Positions 6,999 to 15,858 of a stretch of 30,086 nucleotides of DNA are shown here, piece after piece; position 1 is the first letter of the stretch; each line of letters begins with the position of its first letter. The translations under genes and the position numbers were made by a program. The notes below the pieces were generated by a model, which worked only from the letters and a program-made list of their open reading frames with translations, made no database searches and had not been told where the DNA came from. Location: contig JAGGSM010000233.1 of NCBI GenBank assembly GCA_021159105.1, positions 1-30,086 on the forward strand, written 5' to 3'. This DNA is from Candidatus Bipolaricaulota bacterium. GTDB lineage: Bacteria > Bipolaricaulota > Bipolaricaulia > UBA7950 > UBA9294.

Positions 6999-7594
6999 CA
7001 GCCCTTCACCTCGTCCTGCGGGAACGAATCAAGCACTTTGTGAAGCGCGATCTCCGGATCGAATCCGCCCTGCCACGCCCGCGCGATCGCCACAAGAATC
7101 GCAGCTCCGGCGCGCGTTTCGTCGCTCGGGTACCCAGCCTGTTCGATCTCGTTGGGTGTCATCGACAAGCGGTCGACAAGCTTCCTTGCGGCCAGGATCG
7201 TCGGAAGCTGCGCTCTCTTCTTCCCTTCCTTCTTCTTCACCTCATCCCAGGTGCGACGAACGGAATCGATGTCGCTTGGGGCATCGGCGAAGACGTGCGG
7301 GTGACGCCTGATCATCTTCCTGGCCAGGCCGTCGATCACATCTTCGATCGTGAACTGACCGGACTCAGCTGCGATCTGAGAGTGCAGCAGAACCTGCAAC
7401 AGGAGATCACCGAGCTCATCAGCGAGCGAGTCGGGATCACCATCATCGATCGCCGCGATCACCTCGTGTGCCTCCTCCAAGACGTACGGGCGCAGACTGG
7501 TGTGCGTCTGCGCCCTGTCCCATGGGCATCCATCCGGTGCTCTCAGCCTGGCAATCAGGCCGACAAGATCGGAGAAGGTACTACGATCCGTCAC
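6998..7594 (-). CDS. mazG: MazG-type nucleoside triphosphate pyrophosphohydrolase
   Basis: This 198-residue protein has a MazG domain from about residue 10 to 120. The conserved RLRAPDGCPWDRAQTH start is followed by the helix EEAHE and the metal-binding DELGDLLLQV. It hydrolyses NTPs to NMPs and pyrophosphate, clearing non-canonical nucleotides or lowering alarmone pools. Classic MazG has two such domains and about 260 residues. This one is shorter, with a partial second part (KLVDRLSMTPNEIEQAGYP). The GTG start at 7594 has AAGGGA five bases upstream and overlaps the end of the upstream foldase gene by 14 bases, suggesting coupled translation. Confidence 0.9.
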   Translation of the reverse strand: MTDRSTFSDLVGLIARLRAPDGCPWDRAQTHTSLRPYVLEEAHEVIAAIDDGDPDSLADELGDLLLQVLLHSQIAAESGQFTIEDVIDGLARKMIRRHPHVFADAPSDIDSVRRTWDEVKKKEGKKRAQLPTILAARKLVDRLSMTPNEIEQAGYPSDETRAGAAILVAIARAWQGGFDPEIALHKVLDSFPQDEVKG

Positions 7595-10253
7595 TTGTCC
7601 CTTGCGTCGGCTGCTCAGTGTTGCTTCCCGTCTGAGGTGTCTGCGGCTCCACGGTCTCGCTCGGCGTCTGAGTCGCGGGTGTCACCCCGAGCTTCACCAG
7701 CATCGCCGCGACCTCAGTTGCCCTGTAGTCGGGGGCGTCGGAGGCGAGCTTCTGCAGCTTCTCCTTCGCGTTGTCTTCGTCTCCCTGCGCCATGTACAGG
7801 GTTCCGAGTTGGAAGAGCGCATCGAGGCCGGACTCGGTCAGAGGCTTATCCTGACCAACCTGCGCCTGATTGATATCGACGATCTTGTTGTAGAGATCGA
7901 TCTTGTCCGCGTCATCCGTGGCGTGATCGAGGGCGCGCTTCAGGTAGTCGATCGCCGTATCGTACTCCGTTCGCCACTTATACGCCTCAGCTATCCCGCG
8001 ATACGCCTCCAGGGAGTCAGGCCTGGCGTCGAGCACTGCGGCGTACTGCTTGATAGCGGCGCTCCACTTGTACTCACCCGCGTAGACCGCCGCGAGCTTC
8101 AGCTTGAGATCCATATCATCCGGCACGAGGGTGACCAGCTTGCTTCCGAGCTGCTCCTTCTTCGCATCGTCGAACGTGCGGGAGAAGGCCAGGCGGTAGT
8201 TCTCTATCGCCCCTTCCTGATCCCCCTGCTGCATCAGCGTCTCGGCCAGGCCGGAGTAGGCATCGGCCTTGTACGGCGAACGAAGGATAACGTGTTGGAA
8301 GTTCTGCTTCGCATCGTCCAGGTCCCCGCCAGCGAGGTACGCGTTACCAAGCTTGATGTACACATCCAGAGACCCGCCGCGCGCAATCGCCTTGTTGTAC
8401 TGGTCGACCGCTTCCTTCTCGTAGGCGGGTATCTGATCGTTCAGCTCCTTGAGGCGCGCATCATCGTCGGCGGTGCGGTCAGTCTTCGCGTTTAGGGCAT
8501 CGCGCTCGCTCACGGCCAGAGTCAGCCTCTGATAGGCGAGATCGCCAAGACCGATGATCAGCTTGATGTTCTCCGGATCCTGCTGTGCTATCTGATCGAG
8601 AGTCTTCTGAGCTCCATCGAGATCCTTCAACGCCAAGTAGGCGGAAGCGAGCTTCGTCAGTATGCTGACGTCACCCGCTCTGAGGTCGAGGGCTGCCTGG
8701 TACTGCTTCACCGCGCGCTCGTAGTTTGCGCTCTCCATCGCCATGTCACCGGAGCCGATGTAGGCCGGAACGTAGGTCTTGTCCTTGCTGATCGCTTCCT
8801 GGAACCGGGTATCAGCACCGAGCGTATCACCGCGCTCCGCCAGGAGCTTACCGTACAGGTAGATGGCCGTTGTGCTATCCGGAGCGAGCGTCAGAACGCG
8901 CTGCAGGAACTTCTCATCCGTGTCCGTGTTCTCCAGCGCCTTTAGGTAAGCGCTCAGCGCCTTGGCCTTGGCATCTTCTATCTGCTTGGTGAGCGTCGCG
9001 ATCTGCTCATTATCGGCGTCGGTCTTGTCCGTCTTGTCATCGAGGGTCTTCTTCTCCTGCTGCGCGGCTGTCATCTTCGCCTCGTAGATCCGCCCGATGT
9101 AGTAGGGGAGGTAGGGATCGTCGGACAGACCCTCATCGAGGACTCGCTCGAACTCAGCCAAACCCTTGTCCTTATCTTGCTGTTCCATCAGGTACGCGTT
9201 CACCAGCGGCATGTTAATCGTTACCTCAGCCTGCGCGCGGATCCCATTGTACCAGTCCTTGAACTTCGCATCTCCGGTGTCCGTCACGTAGTCGTCGTGC
9301 ACCTGCGTCTTCACATCAGCGAGGCTTGGGGTGTGAGCGTCCTTGTGATCGGTCACCTTGATGATGTGATAGCCGTACTGCGTCTTCACCGGCTGGCTGA
9401 TCTCGCCAACCTTGAGGGAGAAGGCGGCATCCTCAAATTCCTTCACCATCCGCCCGCGACCGAACCACCCGAGGTCACCGCCATTATCCTTGGTTCCGGT
9501 GTCGGTGGAGTACTTCTTAGCTAGCTCCGCAAAGTCTGCGCCGTTGTTCAGCTCGTCGAGGACCTTGTTCGCCGTGTCAAGATCAGGAACCAGAATGTGC
9601 GATGCCTTGACCTGCTCATGTTCGGTGTAATTGGAGATGTTCTTCTCGTAGTAGGCCAGCAACTCATCATCCGTCGGTTCGATGTCTCCGACGACCGCAT
9701 CGCGCAGCGCCTTGTCGCGCATCTGCAGCGCTACACTGTCCCGCATCTCCTTCTTGAACTGCTCAAGGGTCTTGTTCTGCCCCTGCAGGTAGGTCACGAG
9801 CTGATCCTCTGTGATGTTGTACTGGCTCAGCAGATCGTTGTATTCCTTGTCCGCCTCCGCGTCAATATCCTTCGCGGCGATGCTGATCTTCCGCTGTTTC
9901 GCCTGTTGCGCGTACAACGCCTCTCGAATAAGCTGCTCCATCGCCTGCCCTTCAAGCGACAGCTGGAAGTAGGCACCACTCGCACCAGCAAACAGCGCGC
10001 TTGGATCCTGTCCCATCTGCTGATAGTAGTTACGGTACTGGGTAGAGAGGTTCGATGCCGCTTTGTCCAGCTCACTGCGCAGGATCTTTGTCCCATTGAC
10101 CGTGGCAGCGACGCTCCCCTCTTTGCTAGTATCAGACGAGTGTCTGAATGTTCCCGCCTGGTTCAGGCCGATCAGCCCAACACCACCGATGAGAAAGGCG
10201 ATGACGATGGACCAGATAATCGTCTTCTTGTGTCTCTCAAAAAACTTATACAT
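7581..10253 (-). CDS. membrane-anchored PpiC/SurA-type peptidyl-prolyl isomerase with TPR array
   Basis: An 890-residue foldase. A short basic N terminus is followed by one membrane helix (about 12-31), placing the rest outside the cytoplasm. Residues 45-205 form a SurA/PpiD-like chaperone region. A parvulin domain spans about 212-305 (VKASHILV, GGDLGWFGRG, QYGYHIIKV). From about 440 to 850 the chain is a run of TPR-like helix pairs (for example AYIGSGDMAMESANYERAVKQY). A Gln/Thr/Pro-rich tail ends it. PpiD is usually near 620 residues without TPRs, so this is a chaperone-isomerase fused to a protein-interaction scaffold. It may help fold and hold envelope proteins. The ATG at 10253 has AAAGGAG about 13 bases upstream, a long spacing. 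The next gene, mazG, overlaps by 14 bases. Confidence 0.85.
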   Translation of the reverse strand: MYKFFERHKKTIIWSIVIAFLIGGVGLIGLNQAGTFRHSSDTSKEGSVAATVNGTKILRSELDKAASNLSTQYRNYYQQMGQDPSALFAGASGAYFQLSLEGQAMEQLIREALYAQQAKQRKISIAAKDIDAEADKEYNDLLSQYNITEDQLVTYLQGQNKTLEQFKKEMRDSVALQMRDKALRDAVVGDIEPTDDELLAYYEKNISNYTEHEQVKASHILVPDLDTANKVLDELNNGADFAELAKKYSTDTGTKDNGGDLGWFGRGRMVKEFEDAAFSLKVGEISQPVKTQYGYHIIKVTDHKDAHTPSLADVKTQVHDDYVTDTGDAKFKDWYNGIRAQAEVTINMPLVNAYLMEQQDKDKGLAEFERVLDEGLSDDPYLPYYIGRIYEAKMTAAQQEKKTLDDKTDKTDADNEQIATLTKQIEDAKAKALSAYLKALENTDTDEKFLQRVLTLAPDSTTAIYLYGKLLAERGDTLGADTRFQEAISKDKTYVPAYIGSGDMAMESANYERAVKQYQAALDLRAGDVSILTKLASAYLALKDLDGAQKTLDQIAQQDPENIKLIIGLGDLAYQRLTLAVSERDALNAKTDRTADDDARLKELNDQIPAYEKEAVDQYNKAIARGGSLDVYIKLGNAYLAGGDLDDAKQNFQHVILRSPYKADAYSGLAETLMQQGDQEGAIENYRLAFSRTFDDAKKEQLGSKLVTLVPDDMDLKLKLAAVYAGEYKWSAAIKQYAAVLDARPDSLEAYRGIAEAYKWRTEYDTAIDYLKRALDHATDDADKIDLYNKIVDINQAQVGQDKPLTESGLDALFQLGTLYMAQGDEDNAKEKLQKLASDAPDYRATEVAAMLVKLGVTPATQTPSETVEPQTPQTGSNTEQPTQGTSDGS

Positions 10254-10275
10254 CTTCAGTCACTCACTCCTTTAG

Positions 10276-10294
10276 GCAGAAACTCGATTTCTGC
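10276..10294 (-). promoter_or_regulatory. hairpin in the leader of the foldase gene
   Basis: A perfect seven-base inverted repeat, GCAGAAA/TTTCTGC, with a five-base loop lies immediately upstream of the ribosome site of the PpiC/TPR gene. It could influence translation or protect the transcript. No T-run follows, so it is unlikely to be a terminator. Confidence 0.35.
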
Positions 10295-10314
10295 AGAATG
10301 GTACTATCATTTCT

Positions 10315-10332
10315 TCTCCCTAACAAGGGAGA
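10315..10332 (-). terminator. hairpin downstream of rny
   Basis: A seven-base stem, minus-strand TCTCCCT paired with AGGGAGA, with a TGTT loop lies 43 bases past the rny stop. It is stable but lacks a T-run. It may slow transcription or define a processing point between rny and the foldase gene. Confidence 0.3.
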
Positions 10333-10374
10333 CGACGATCCTTCAACCCCACCGCCAACTCATCCCCACTCGCA

Positions 10375-11889
10375 CTACTTCGCGCTCTCCGTAAATTGGG
10401 TCTGCCGGATCACATTGACCCTAATCTCGCCCGGGTAGCTCAGTTCGCCCTCGATCGCACGCGCGATGTCGTAGGCCAGTTTAGCGGCTATCTCATCGTC
10501 GGCTCTTTCCGGCTGCACCATCACACGCACTTCGCGCCCGGCCTGCAATGCATACGCCTCCTGCACAGCGGGGAACGACCGGCACAGTTCTTCCAGATCA
10601 TGCAGGCGCTGGATGTATCGCTCAAAGGTCTCCTGCCTCGCTCCCGGTCGGGCCGCGGACAGCGTGTCCGCCGCTTGTATTAGAACATCCAATACGCCAG
10701 ACGGCTCGATGTCCTCATGGTGGGCGGCGATGGCATGGACGACTTCCGGGGCTTCACCGTAGCGACGCGCAAGGTCGGCACCGATCAGCGCGTGCGGGCC
10801 GTCGACCTCGTGATCGACCGCCTTTCCGATGTCGTGCAGCAGCCCGGCCCGCTTCGCCTTCTGCGCGTTGATCCCCAGCTCGTCAGCGAGCATCTTGGCG
10901 ATGGAGCTCACCTCGAGTGAGTGTGCTAACTGGTTTTGGCCGTAGCTCGTGCGATACTTGAGGCGCCCGATGAGAGCAGCAAGCTCTGGATGCAGATCTA
11001 TACCAAGATCGAACGCTGCCTTCTTCCCCTCCTCCTTGATCTTCTCCGCCAGGCGCGCCTTCGCCCTCTGCACCTTCTCCTCGATCTGGGCAGGATGGAT
11101 GCGCCCGTCCTCGATCAATCGACCGAGGGCCATGCGCGCCACTTCGCGCCGCAGGGGATGGAAACAGGAGAGAACGACCATCTCCGGCGTGTCATCTACG
11201 AGCAGTTCGACCCCAGTGAGGGCCTCGAACGTCTTTATGTTCCTCCCCTCGCGCCCGATGATCCTCCCCTTGAATTCCTCCGACGGGATGGGAACGGAAC
11301 TCGTCGTGTGCTCCTCGACATACTCAGCCGCGTAGCGCTGGACCGCAGTCGCCAGGATCTTCGCCGCGCGTTGCTGCGCCTCCTCGCGGGCCTTCCGTTC
11401 GGACTCCTCTATCTTGTGCGAGAAGAAGCGCTGCGATTCGCTCTCCACCACCCGTAACAGGTGCTCCCTCGCTTCCTCCCTGCTCCAACCGGAAATGCGC
11501 TCCATCTGCTTTCTCGCCTCGTCGAGCAGCTGCGCGCCCTCTTTCTTCAGGCGCTCAACCTCCTCTTCGTCTTCACGCAGGGAGTCCTCTATCTGTTCAA
11601 GGTAGTTCGATTTCTTCCCTAAGCGATCCTCGCGACGAAGGATGCGCTCCTCCATACGCGAGAACTCCTCCTCGCGCCGCTTGCTGCGCTCGTCGAACTC
11701 GTCACGCAGCTTCTGGATCTCGCGCTGACCCTCGAGAAGAGTAGCTGCCTTAAGGCGCTCCACCTCTTCCTTCGCCTGCTCCAGGTATTCCTCTTCCTTT
11801 CGCCGCCGTGGCACGCTCCCGATCAGGTATCCGGCAGCCAGGCCCGCGACGATGCACAATCCCAGCCCTATATATCCAATTAGTCCCAT
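10375..11889 (-). CDS. rny: ribonuclease Y
   Basis: The 504-residue membrane-anchored endoribonuclease that starts bulk mRNA decay in many bacteria. An N-terminal helix (about 2-24) is followed by a long charged coiled coil (about 30-190). A KH RNA-binding domain follows (GRIIGREGRNIKTFE, about 208-222), then an HD hydrolase domain (AHSLEVSS and LLHDIGKAVDHE) and a C-terminal RnY tail. Length and domain order match the family. The ATG at 11889 has GGACGGAG upstream. It sits 46 bases after the MMPL exporter gene and is likely transcribed from the nusA promoter. Recycling through an RNase Y anchored in the membrane fits a bacterium without RNase E, which is inference. Confidence 0.96.
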   Translation of the reverse strand: MGLIGYIGLGLCIVAGLAAGYLIGSVPRRRKEEEYLEQAKEEVERLKAATLLEGQREIQKLRDEFDERSKRREEEFSRMEERILRREDRLGKKSNYLEQIEDSLREDEEEVERLKKEGAQLLDEARKQMERISGWSREEAREHLLRVVESESQRFFSHKIEESERKAREEAQQRAAKILATAVQRYAAEYVEEHTTSSVPIPSEEFKGRIIGREGRNIKTFEALTGVELLVDDTPEMVVLSCFHPLRREVARMALGRLIEDGRIHPAQIEEKVQRAKARLAEKIKEEGKKAAFDLGIDLHPELAALIGRLKYRTSYGQNQLAHSLEVSSIAKMLADELGINAQKAKRAGLLHDIGKAVDHEVDGPHALIGADLARRYGEAPEVVHAIAAHHEDIEPSGVLDVLIQAADTLSAARPGARQETFERYIQRLHDLEELCRSFPAVQEAYALQAGREVRVMVQPERADDEIAAKLAYDIARAIEGELSYPGEIRVNVIRQTQFTESAK

Positions 11890-11935
11890 TGTTCTCCGTC
11901 CTTTGCTGCGCTGCTGCTCAAAGCATAGTCGTTCA

Positions 11936-14758
11936 TTATACCCCTTTCCGACCGCCGATTTGTAGGACAGAGGGGAGGAAGATCAGGCTGAACAGCAGGG
12001 TGAACCCGATTCCCAGCAAGGCCGAGACACCCAACAGGCGCAATCCGGGCGTTCGCGCTACCAACAGGCTCGCGAAGACGAGCATCGTCGTCAGCGAGGT
12101 AACGAGTATCGCTACGGTGGTCATCTTTCCTGCCCTCTCCACCGCTCCGTCCAGCGAGACCTCTCTCTCCTCCAGGTAACGGTGAATGATGTGGATCCCA
12201 CTGTCCACTCCAATGCCTATCAAAAGCGGCGAGATCGTGATGTTTATGAAGTTAAAGTCGACCTGGAGCAAGCGCATCCCACCGAGCATCCAGACGTATC
12301 CCAGTATCAGCGGTGAAGCGGCGATCAGCGCTCGCTTCCACCCCCCCATGCTGCGCCACAACGTCAGGATGATCATTACAAGCGCAAATCCAGTGGAGAG
12401 GAGGAAGTCACGCCGCATGTAGTCCTCCAGTTTCCCCGCCACAAGGGGCATGCCGAAGAACTTGTCGGCGAACGAACTGGCGTAGGCATTGAAGCTCTGC
12501 ATGTTCTTCTCTTCATAGATCGACCTCACCATGAGAGCTTGAACGATGTAGCTGCCGTCCGGGGCCATGTAGCGGGCGCGGATCCCCTCAGGGATCGCCA
12601 TCAGGATGTCGCGCAGGAGCGTCTTTGCCGGTGGGAGGCTCTTCACAGCGAGCAGGTTCTGGTTCAGCGATGCTAACTCACTCTTCAATGCAGAGATGTC
12701 GTCCCGCGCTTCCGTGACGTCGATGGCGCTCAGCTTGTCTTGGACCTCTTTCAGCTCCGATTGAATACGGTTCGCGCTCAAGGTGAGCGGGACTTCACCG
12801 TTCATGCCGGCCACGTACTGAAGGAGGCCAAACTGGGCGAGAAGGGCCCTGATCTGCGTCTGCGCCGATGCCCTTTCACTCAGGCTGCGGTCGATGATGT
12901 CCAGTTGCCCGATGTACGAATCGATGTTGAGACTATTAAGCAAGTCCCTCTGCTCTGCCAGGTTGACGGGCAACAGGCTCAGCGCGGACTCGATCCCTTT
13001 CACCAGATCGCTCTTTTGCAGGTGATCCACTATATTCGTCAACTCGTCCTCATCCTTGGCAAAGAACGTGTAGTAGTCGCCAAGGTGCGTGCTATCCTCG
13101 CCAAAAGCTGCCATGACCTGGCTCAACACCTCCTGGCTCCTCACGTGCGGTACCATGTCATTACTCGAGAATATGAAGTGCGTCTGCGCTGCCTGGAAGG
13201 CGATAAAGAACGTCAATACAAGGACAATGACAAAGATCGCCCGCGCACGCCCAGTGATGAACTGATAGAAACGGGACAGGTGCGCCGAGTAGTTTATCAC
13301 CCCTTCGCGATGGTGGAAACGAAAGAGGAAGTGGAACAGGGTGAGCAGTGCGGGGAGGAGGAAGATGGTGGAGATGAAGGACAGGAGCACCCCGACCCCG
13401 GTTATCGCTCCCATCTCAAACAGGGCGCGGGACCGGGAGAGGAGAAGGCCAAGAAATACGATCGCGGTCGTCAGCGCCCCGACGAACGCCGCCTCCCCCT
13501 TCTTCTGCACCGTCACGTAGAGAGCGCGGTTGAACGGCGTCCCCTTGCTCCGCTCCTCCGCGTAGCGCGCTATCAGATGGATGCTGTAGTCGATCCCAAG
13601 GCCGAGGACAAGGGCGGGGAGGAACGTAGTGACGAGGTTGAACCCGTTGACGATGAACTTGGCCCAGGCCATGGTGAGGATTACCCCCATCACGAGAGGG
13701 ATGAGGGCGACGATGCTGTAGAAGAGCGAGCCAAAGGCGAACAGGAGGATCACCAGCACCCCTATCGAAGAGATGATGGTGCTGTTCAACATGTCAGAAT
13801 TGATCACCGAGTTCGTCTCGGTGTTGAACGCATACGTCCCGGTGACGCCGACGCTCACTCCATACTTGTGCAGGTCGACACGAGCCAGGGCAGCATACAG
13901 CTTCTTCATCACCTGCGCGCAGTAGGTGACGCCACGCTCCGATGGCAGCTGCGGTCTGACATTGACGAGGATCTTCTTCCGGTCGCTGGAGAAGAACGGC
14001 TCCGGCGCGCGCACCGTCTTCTCAGCGGAAGGGGCAAACACGCTTTCGATCTTGCGCACGTTCTCCGTCACCGACGGCAGGCCGCTCAGGTTGCCGATGG
14101 TGGCAATGACGCCTCTGTTCAGGGAGGAGATGCCAGCGAGCTGCGCCTCAATATCGGCCACCCCCGCGCCGCTCGAAAGGGAGACTCCGCCACCACCGTA
14201 TATCGCCCGCGTAAACACCTCATTGATCTGGCGATAGGCGTTGGCAAGATCGGTGGTCAGCGGCTGTGCGCTCTGCTCCGATCCGGAGATCGTCTTCTCC
14301 GCGGAGGCGACACTCGCCTCGATGTTCGCCAGCTCCTCCTTGTTCAGGCGGTAGAGGACAAGGTACTGGTCCGGGATATCCGGGGCGATCTCGCGTTCGT
14401 ACGTCACCTCGGCGAACTCCGGGTCCTTGTCCAGCTCCTCCTTTATCCTACGAGCCGCAGAGAGGAGCCGGTCCGTCCTCTGCTTGTCCGTCAGGCTCTC
14501 CGGCGAATCGAGCGAGACGAGGAGGGCCAGGTAATCGCTCTGCAGGAGGGATTCCTCCGTGTGGCGATAATCGTCGATCAGTGGATCATTGTGAGGGAGG
14601 AGGTCAAGGAACGACCCGCGGATGGGGATGTTGCGCACATAGTATGCCCCAGCAGCGGAGATGAGGAGCGCCGCGATCACAACGAGCCACGCGTAGCGGC
14701 GGCTGATGCGGTAAATGCGGTAGAATGCCCCCTTCCTGGTCGGTCCTATCCTGGCCAT
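11936..14758 (-). CDS. MMPL/RND-superfamily exporter
   Basis: A 940-residue polytopic membrane protein with two similar halves, as in RND-type MMPL/HpnN transporters. One helix near residues 22-42 is followed by a large outer loop (about 45-325), then five helices (about 330-480). A second unit starts with a helix near 505, a second outer loop, and helices from about 770 to 930. The GLGIDYSIHLIARY and GIGVDSGIHIIHRY segments in the two halves carry the acidic residues expected for proton coupling. Related proteins move lipids or hopanoids, and the substrate here is unknown. Outer loops contain coiled-coil stretches (LKEVQDKLSAIDV). The gene starts ten bases after nusA, an unusual partner. Confidence 0.88.
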   Translation of the reverse strand: MARIGPTRKGAFYRIYRISRRYAWLVVIAALLISAAGAYYVRNIPIRGSFLDLLPHNDPLIDDYRHTEESLLQSDYLALLVSLDSPESLTDKQRTDRLLSAARRIKEELDKDPEFAEVTYEREIAPDIPDQYLVLYRLNKEELANIEASVASAEKTISGSEQSAQPLTTDLANAYRQINEVFTRAIYGGGGVSLSSGAGVADIEAQLAGISSLNRGVIATIGNLSGLPSVTENVRKIESVFAPSAEKTVRAPEPFFSSDRKKILVNVRPQLPSERGVTYCAQVMKKLYAALARVDLHKYGVSVGVTGTYAFNTETNSVINSDMLNSTIISSIGVLVILLFAFGSLFYSIVALIPLVMGVILTMAWAKFIVNGFNLVTTFLPALVLGLGIDYSIHLIARYAEERSKGTPFNRALYVTVQKKGEAAFVGALTTAIVFLGLLLSRSRALFEMGAITGVGVLLSFISTIFLLPALLTLFHFLFRFHHREGVINYSAHLSRFYQFITGRARAIFVIVLVLTFFIAFQAAQTHFIFSSNDMVPHVRSQEVLSQVMAAFGEDSTHLGDYYTFFAKDEDELTNIVDHLQKSDLVKGIESALSLLPVNLAEQRDLLNSLNIDSYIGQLDIIDRSLSERASAQTQIRALLAQFGLLQYVAGMNGEVPLTLSANRIQSELKEVQDKLSAIDVTEARDDISALKSELASLNQNLLAVKSLPPAKTLLRDILMAIPEGIRARYMAPDGSYIVQALMVRSIYEEKNMQSFNAYASSFADKFFGMPLVAGKLEDYMRRDFLLSTGFALVMIILTLWRSMGGWKRALIAASPLILGYVWMLGGMRLLQVDFNFINITISPLLIGIGVDSGIHIIHRYLEEREVSLDGAVERAGKMTTVAILVTSLTTMLVFASLLVARTPGLRLLGVSALLGIGFTLLFSLIFLPSVLQIGGRKGV

Positions 14759-14768
14759 ACCCGACCGC

Positions 14769-15710
14769 CTAGCTTGCCTCCTCGCTAGGGCTGGTCACCT
14801 CGATATCATAGCCGATCATCTTGGCTGTCAGGCGGACGTTCTGTCCTCCCTTGCCAATCGCCAGGGAGAGCTCGTCATCAGGGACGATCACCTTAGCCTT
14901 GTGATTCTTCTCATCGAGGTCGACAGAGATCACCGAGGCGGGCTCGAGGCTGTTCCTCAGCAGCTGCTCGATCGAGTCACTCCAGCGCACAAGGTCGATC
15001 TTCTCACCGGACAGCTCGCGCGTCACGACGCGCACGCGCGCTCCCCCAGCGCCAACGCAGGTCCCAACCGCATCGACGTTGGGATCGAGCGATTCGACCG
15101 CGACCTTGCTCCTCCGTCCCGCCTCGCGAGCGATCCTGCGCACGACAAGGGTCCCTTCCTCGATCTCCGGCACCTCCAAGCGCAGCAGCTGATGGACGAA
15201 CTCCGGGTGAGCGCGGGAGAGGAGGATCCTAGGATCACCCTGCGTACGCTCGACGCTGACCAGATACGCGCGGATTCGGTCCCCAGCGTGATAGCGTTCA
15301 CCGGGGATGCGCTCAGAGTTAGGCAGAATGGCCTCAGCATCCCCCAAGTTGACCCACACATCCTTCCCTTCGAAGCGGTGGATGGAGCCACTGATGATCT
15401 CCCCCACGCGGTTGATGAACAGGTCGTACACGATATCCCGCTTCTTGCGCGTTATCGCCTGGCGGATCGCCTCCTCAGCCTTCTTCGTGGCGATCCTGCC
15501 GAACCGCGCCAGCTCGATCCGCTCACCGTTGATGAAGATATCCCCTGAATGCTGGTCGATCTCCACATCCACCTCAGCATCCGCTTCGGTGTGGTGTTGC
15601 TCGCGGTAGGCCGCCGCCAGGCCCTGTCGAATGGCATCGTACAGGTCCTCACGAGGGACTCCCTTCTCCTTCGCCATCTCTTCCAAGGCTTCTATGAACG
15701 CAATATTCAT
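14769..15710 (-). CDS. nusA: transcription termination/antitermination factor NusA
   Basis: A 313-residue NusA, the short form without C-terminal acidic repeats. An N-terminal RNA-polymerase-binding domain (MNIAFIEALEEMAKEKG onward) is followed by an S1 domain (VGEIISGSIHRFEGKDVWVNL). Two KH domains follow (VGTCVGAGGARVRVVTREL and LAIGKGGQNVRLTAKM). It controls pausing, termination and rRNA antitermination. I start it at 15710 because the family begins MN-x2-FIEAL. A GTG at 15806 would lie within about five bases of the predicted transcript start and adds 32 unrelated residues. GGGATGAG is a weak ribosome site. Neither rimP nor infB, its usual neighbours, is adjacent; instead an MMPL exporter follows. 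Confidence 0.94.
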   Translation of the reverse strand: MNIAFIEALEEMAKEKGVPREDLYDAIRQGLAAAYREQHHTEADAEVDVEIDQHSGDIFINGERIELARFGRIATKKAEEAIRQAITRKKRDIVYDLFINRVGEIISGSIHRFEGKDVWVNLGDAEAILPNSERIPGERYHAGDRIRAYLVSVERTQGDPRILLSRAHPEFVHQLLRLEVPEIEEGTLVVRRIAREAGRRSKVAVESLDPNVDAVGTCVGAGGARVRVVTRELSGEKIDLVRWSDSIEQLLRNSLEPASVISVDLDEKNHKAKVIVPDDELSLAIGKGGQNVRLTAKMIGYDIEVTSPSEEAS

Positions 15711-15817
15711 CTCATCCCGAAAAGGCTTCGGTTCACTCTCCTTATAAGGAAGAACCCGCGCACGGGGTACAGTACATCTGCCCCTCAGTGCGCTTCCATT
15801 CTTCACGTGATCATCGT

Positions 15818-15846
15818 ATTATACGCTACAGCGACAGCGGCAAACA
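15818..15846 (-). promoter_or_regulatory. predicted nusA promoter with symmetric -10
   Basis: On the minus strand TGTTTG (15846-15841) and a perfect TATAAT (15823-15818) lie 17 bases apart, giving a leader of roughly 100 bases before nusA. The -10 sits within GTATTATAC, which reads nearly the same on both strands. A plus-strand TATTAT (15817-15822) could therefore serve rluD, whose start is 37 bases further on. Confidence 0.55.
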
Positions 15847-15858
15847 AATAGGGGTGCA

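Noticed and set aside
12740..14788. A 682-residue plus-strand reading frame
   Set aside because: It lies wholly opposite the MMPL exporter gene, is rich in Arg/Glu/Asp without family motifs, and reflects G+C codon bias.
15711..15806. Extended N terminus of NusA from a GTG at 15806
   Set aside because: It would lie within a few bases of the predicted transcript start, lacks a ribosome site and adds residues absent from NusA proteins.
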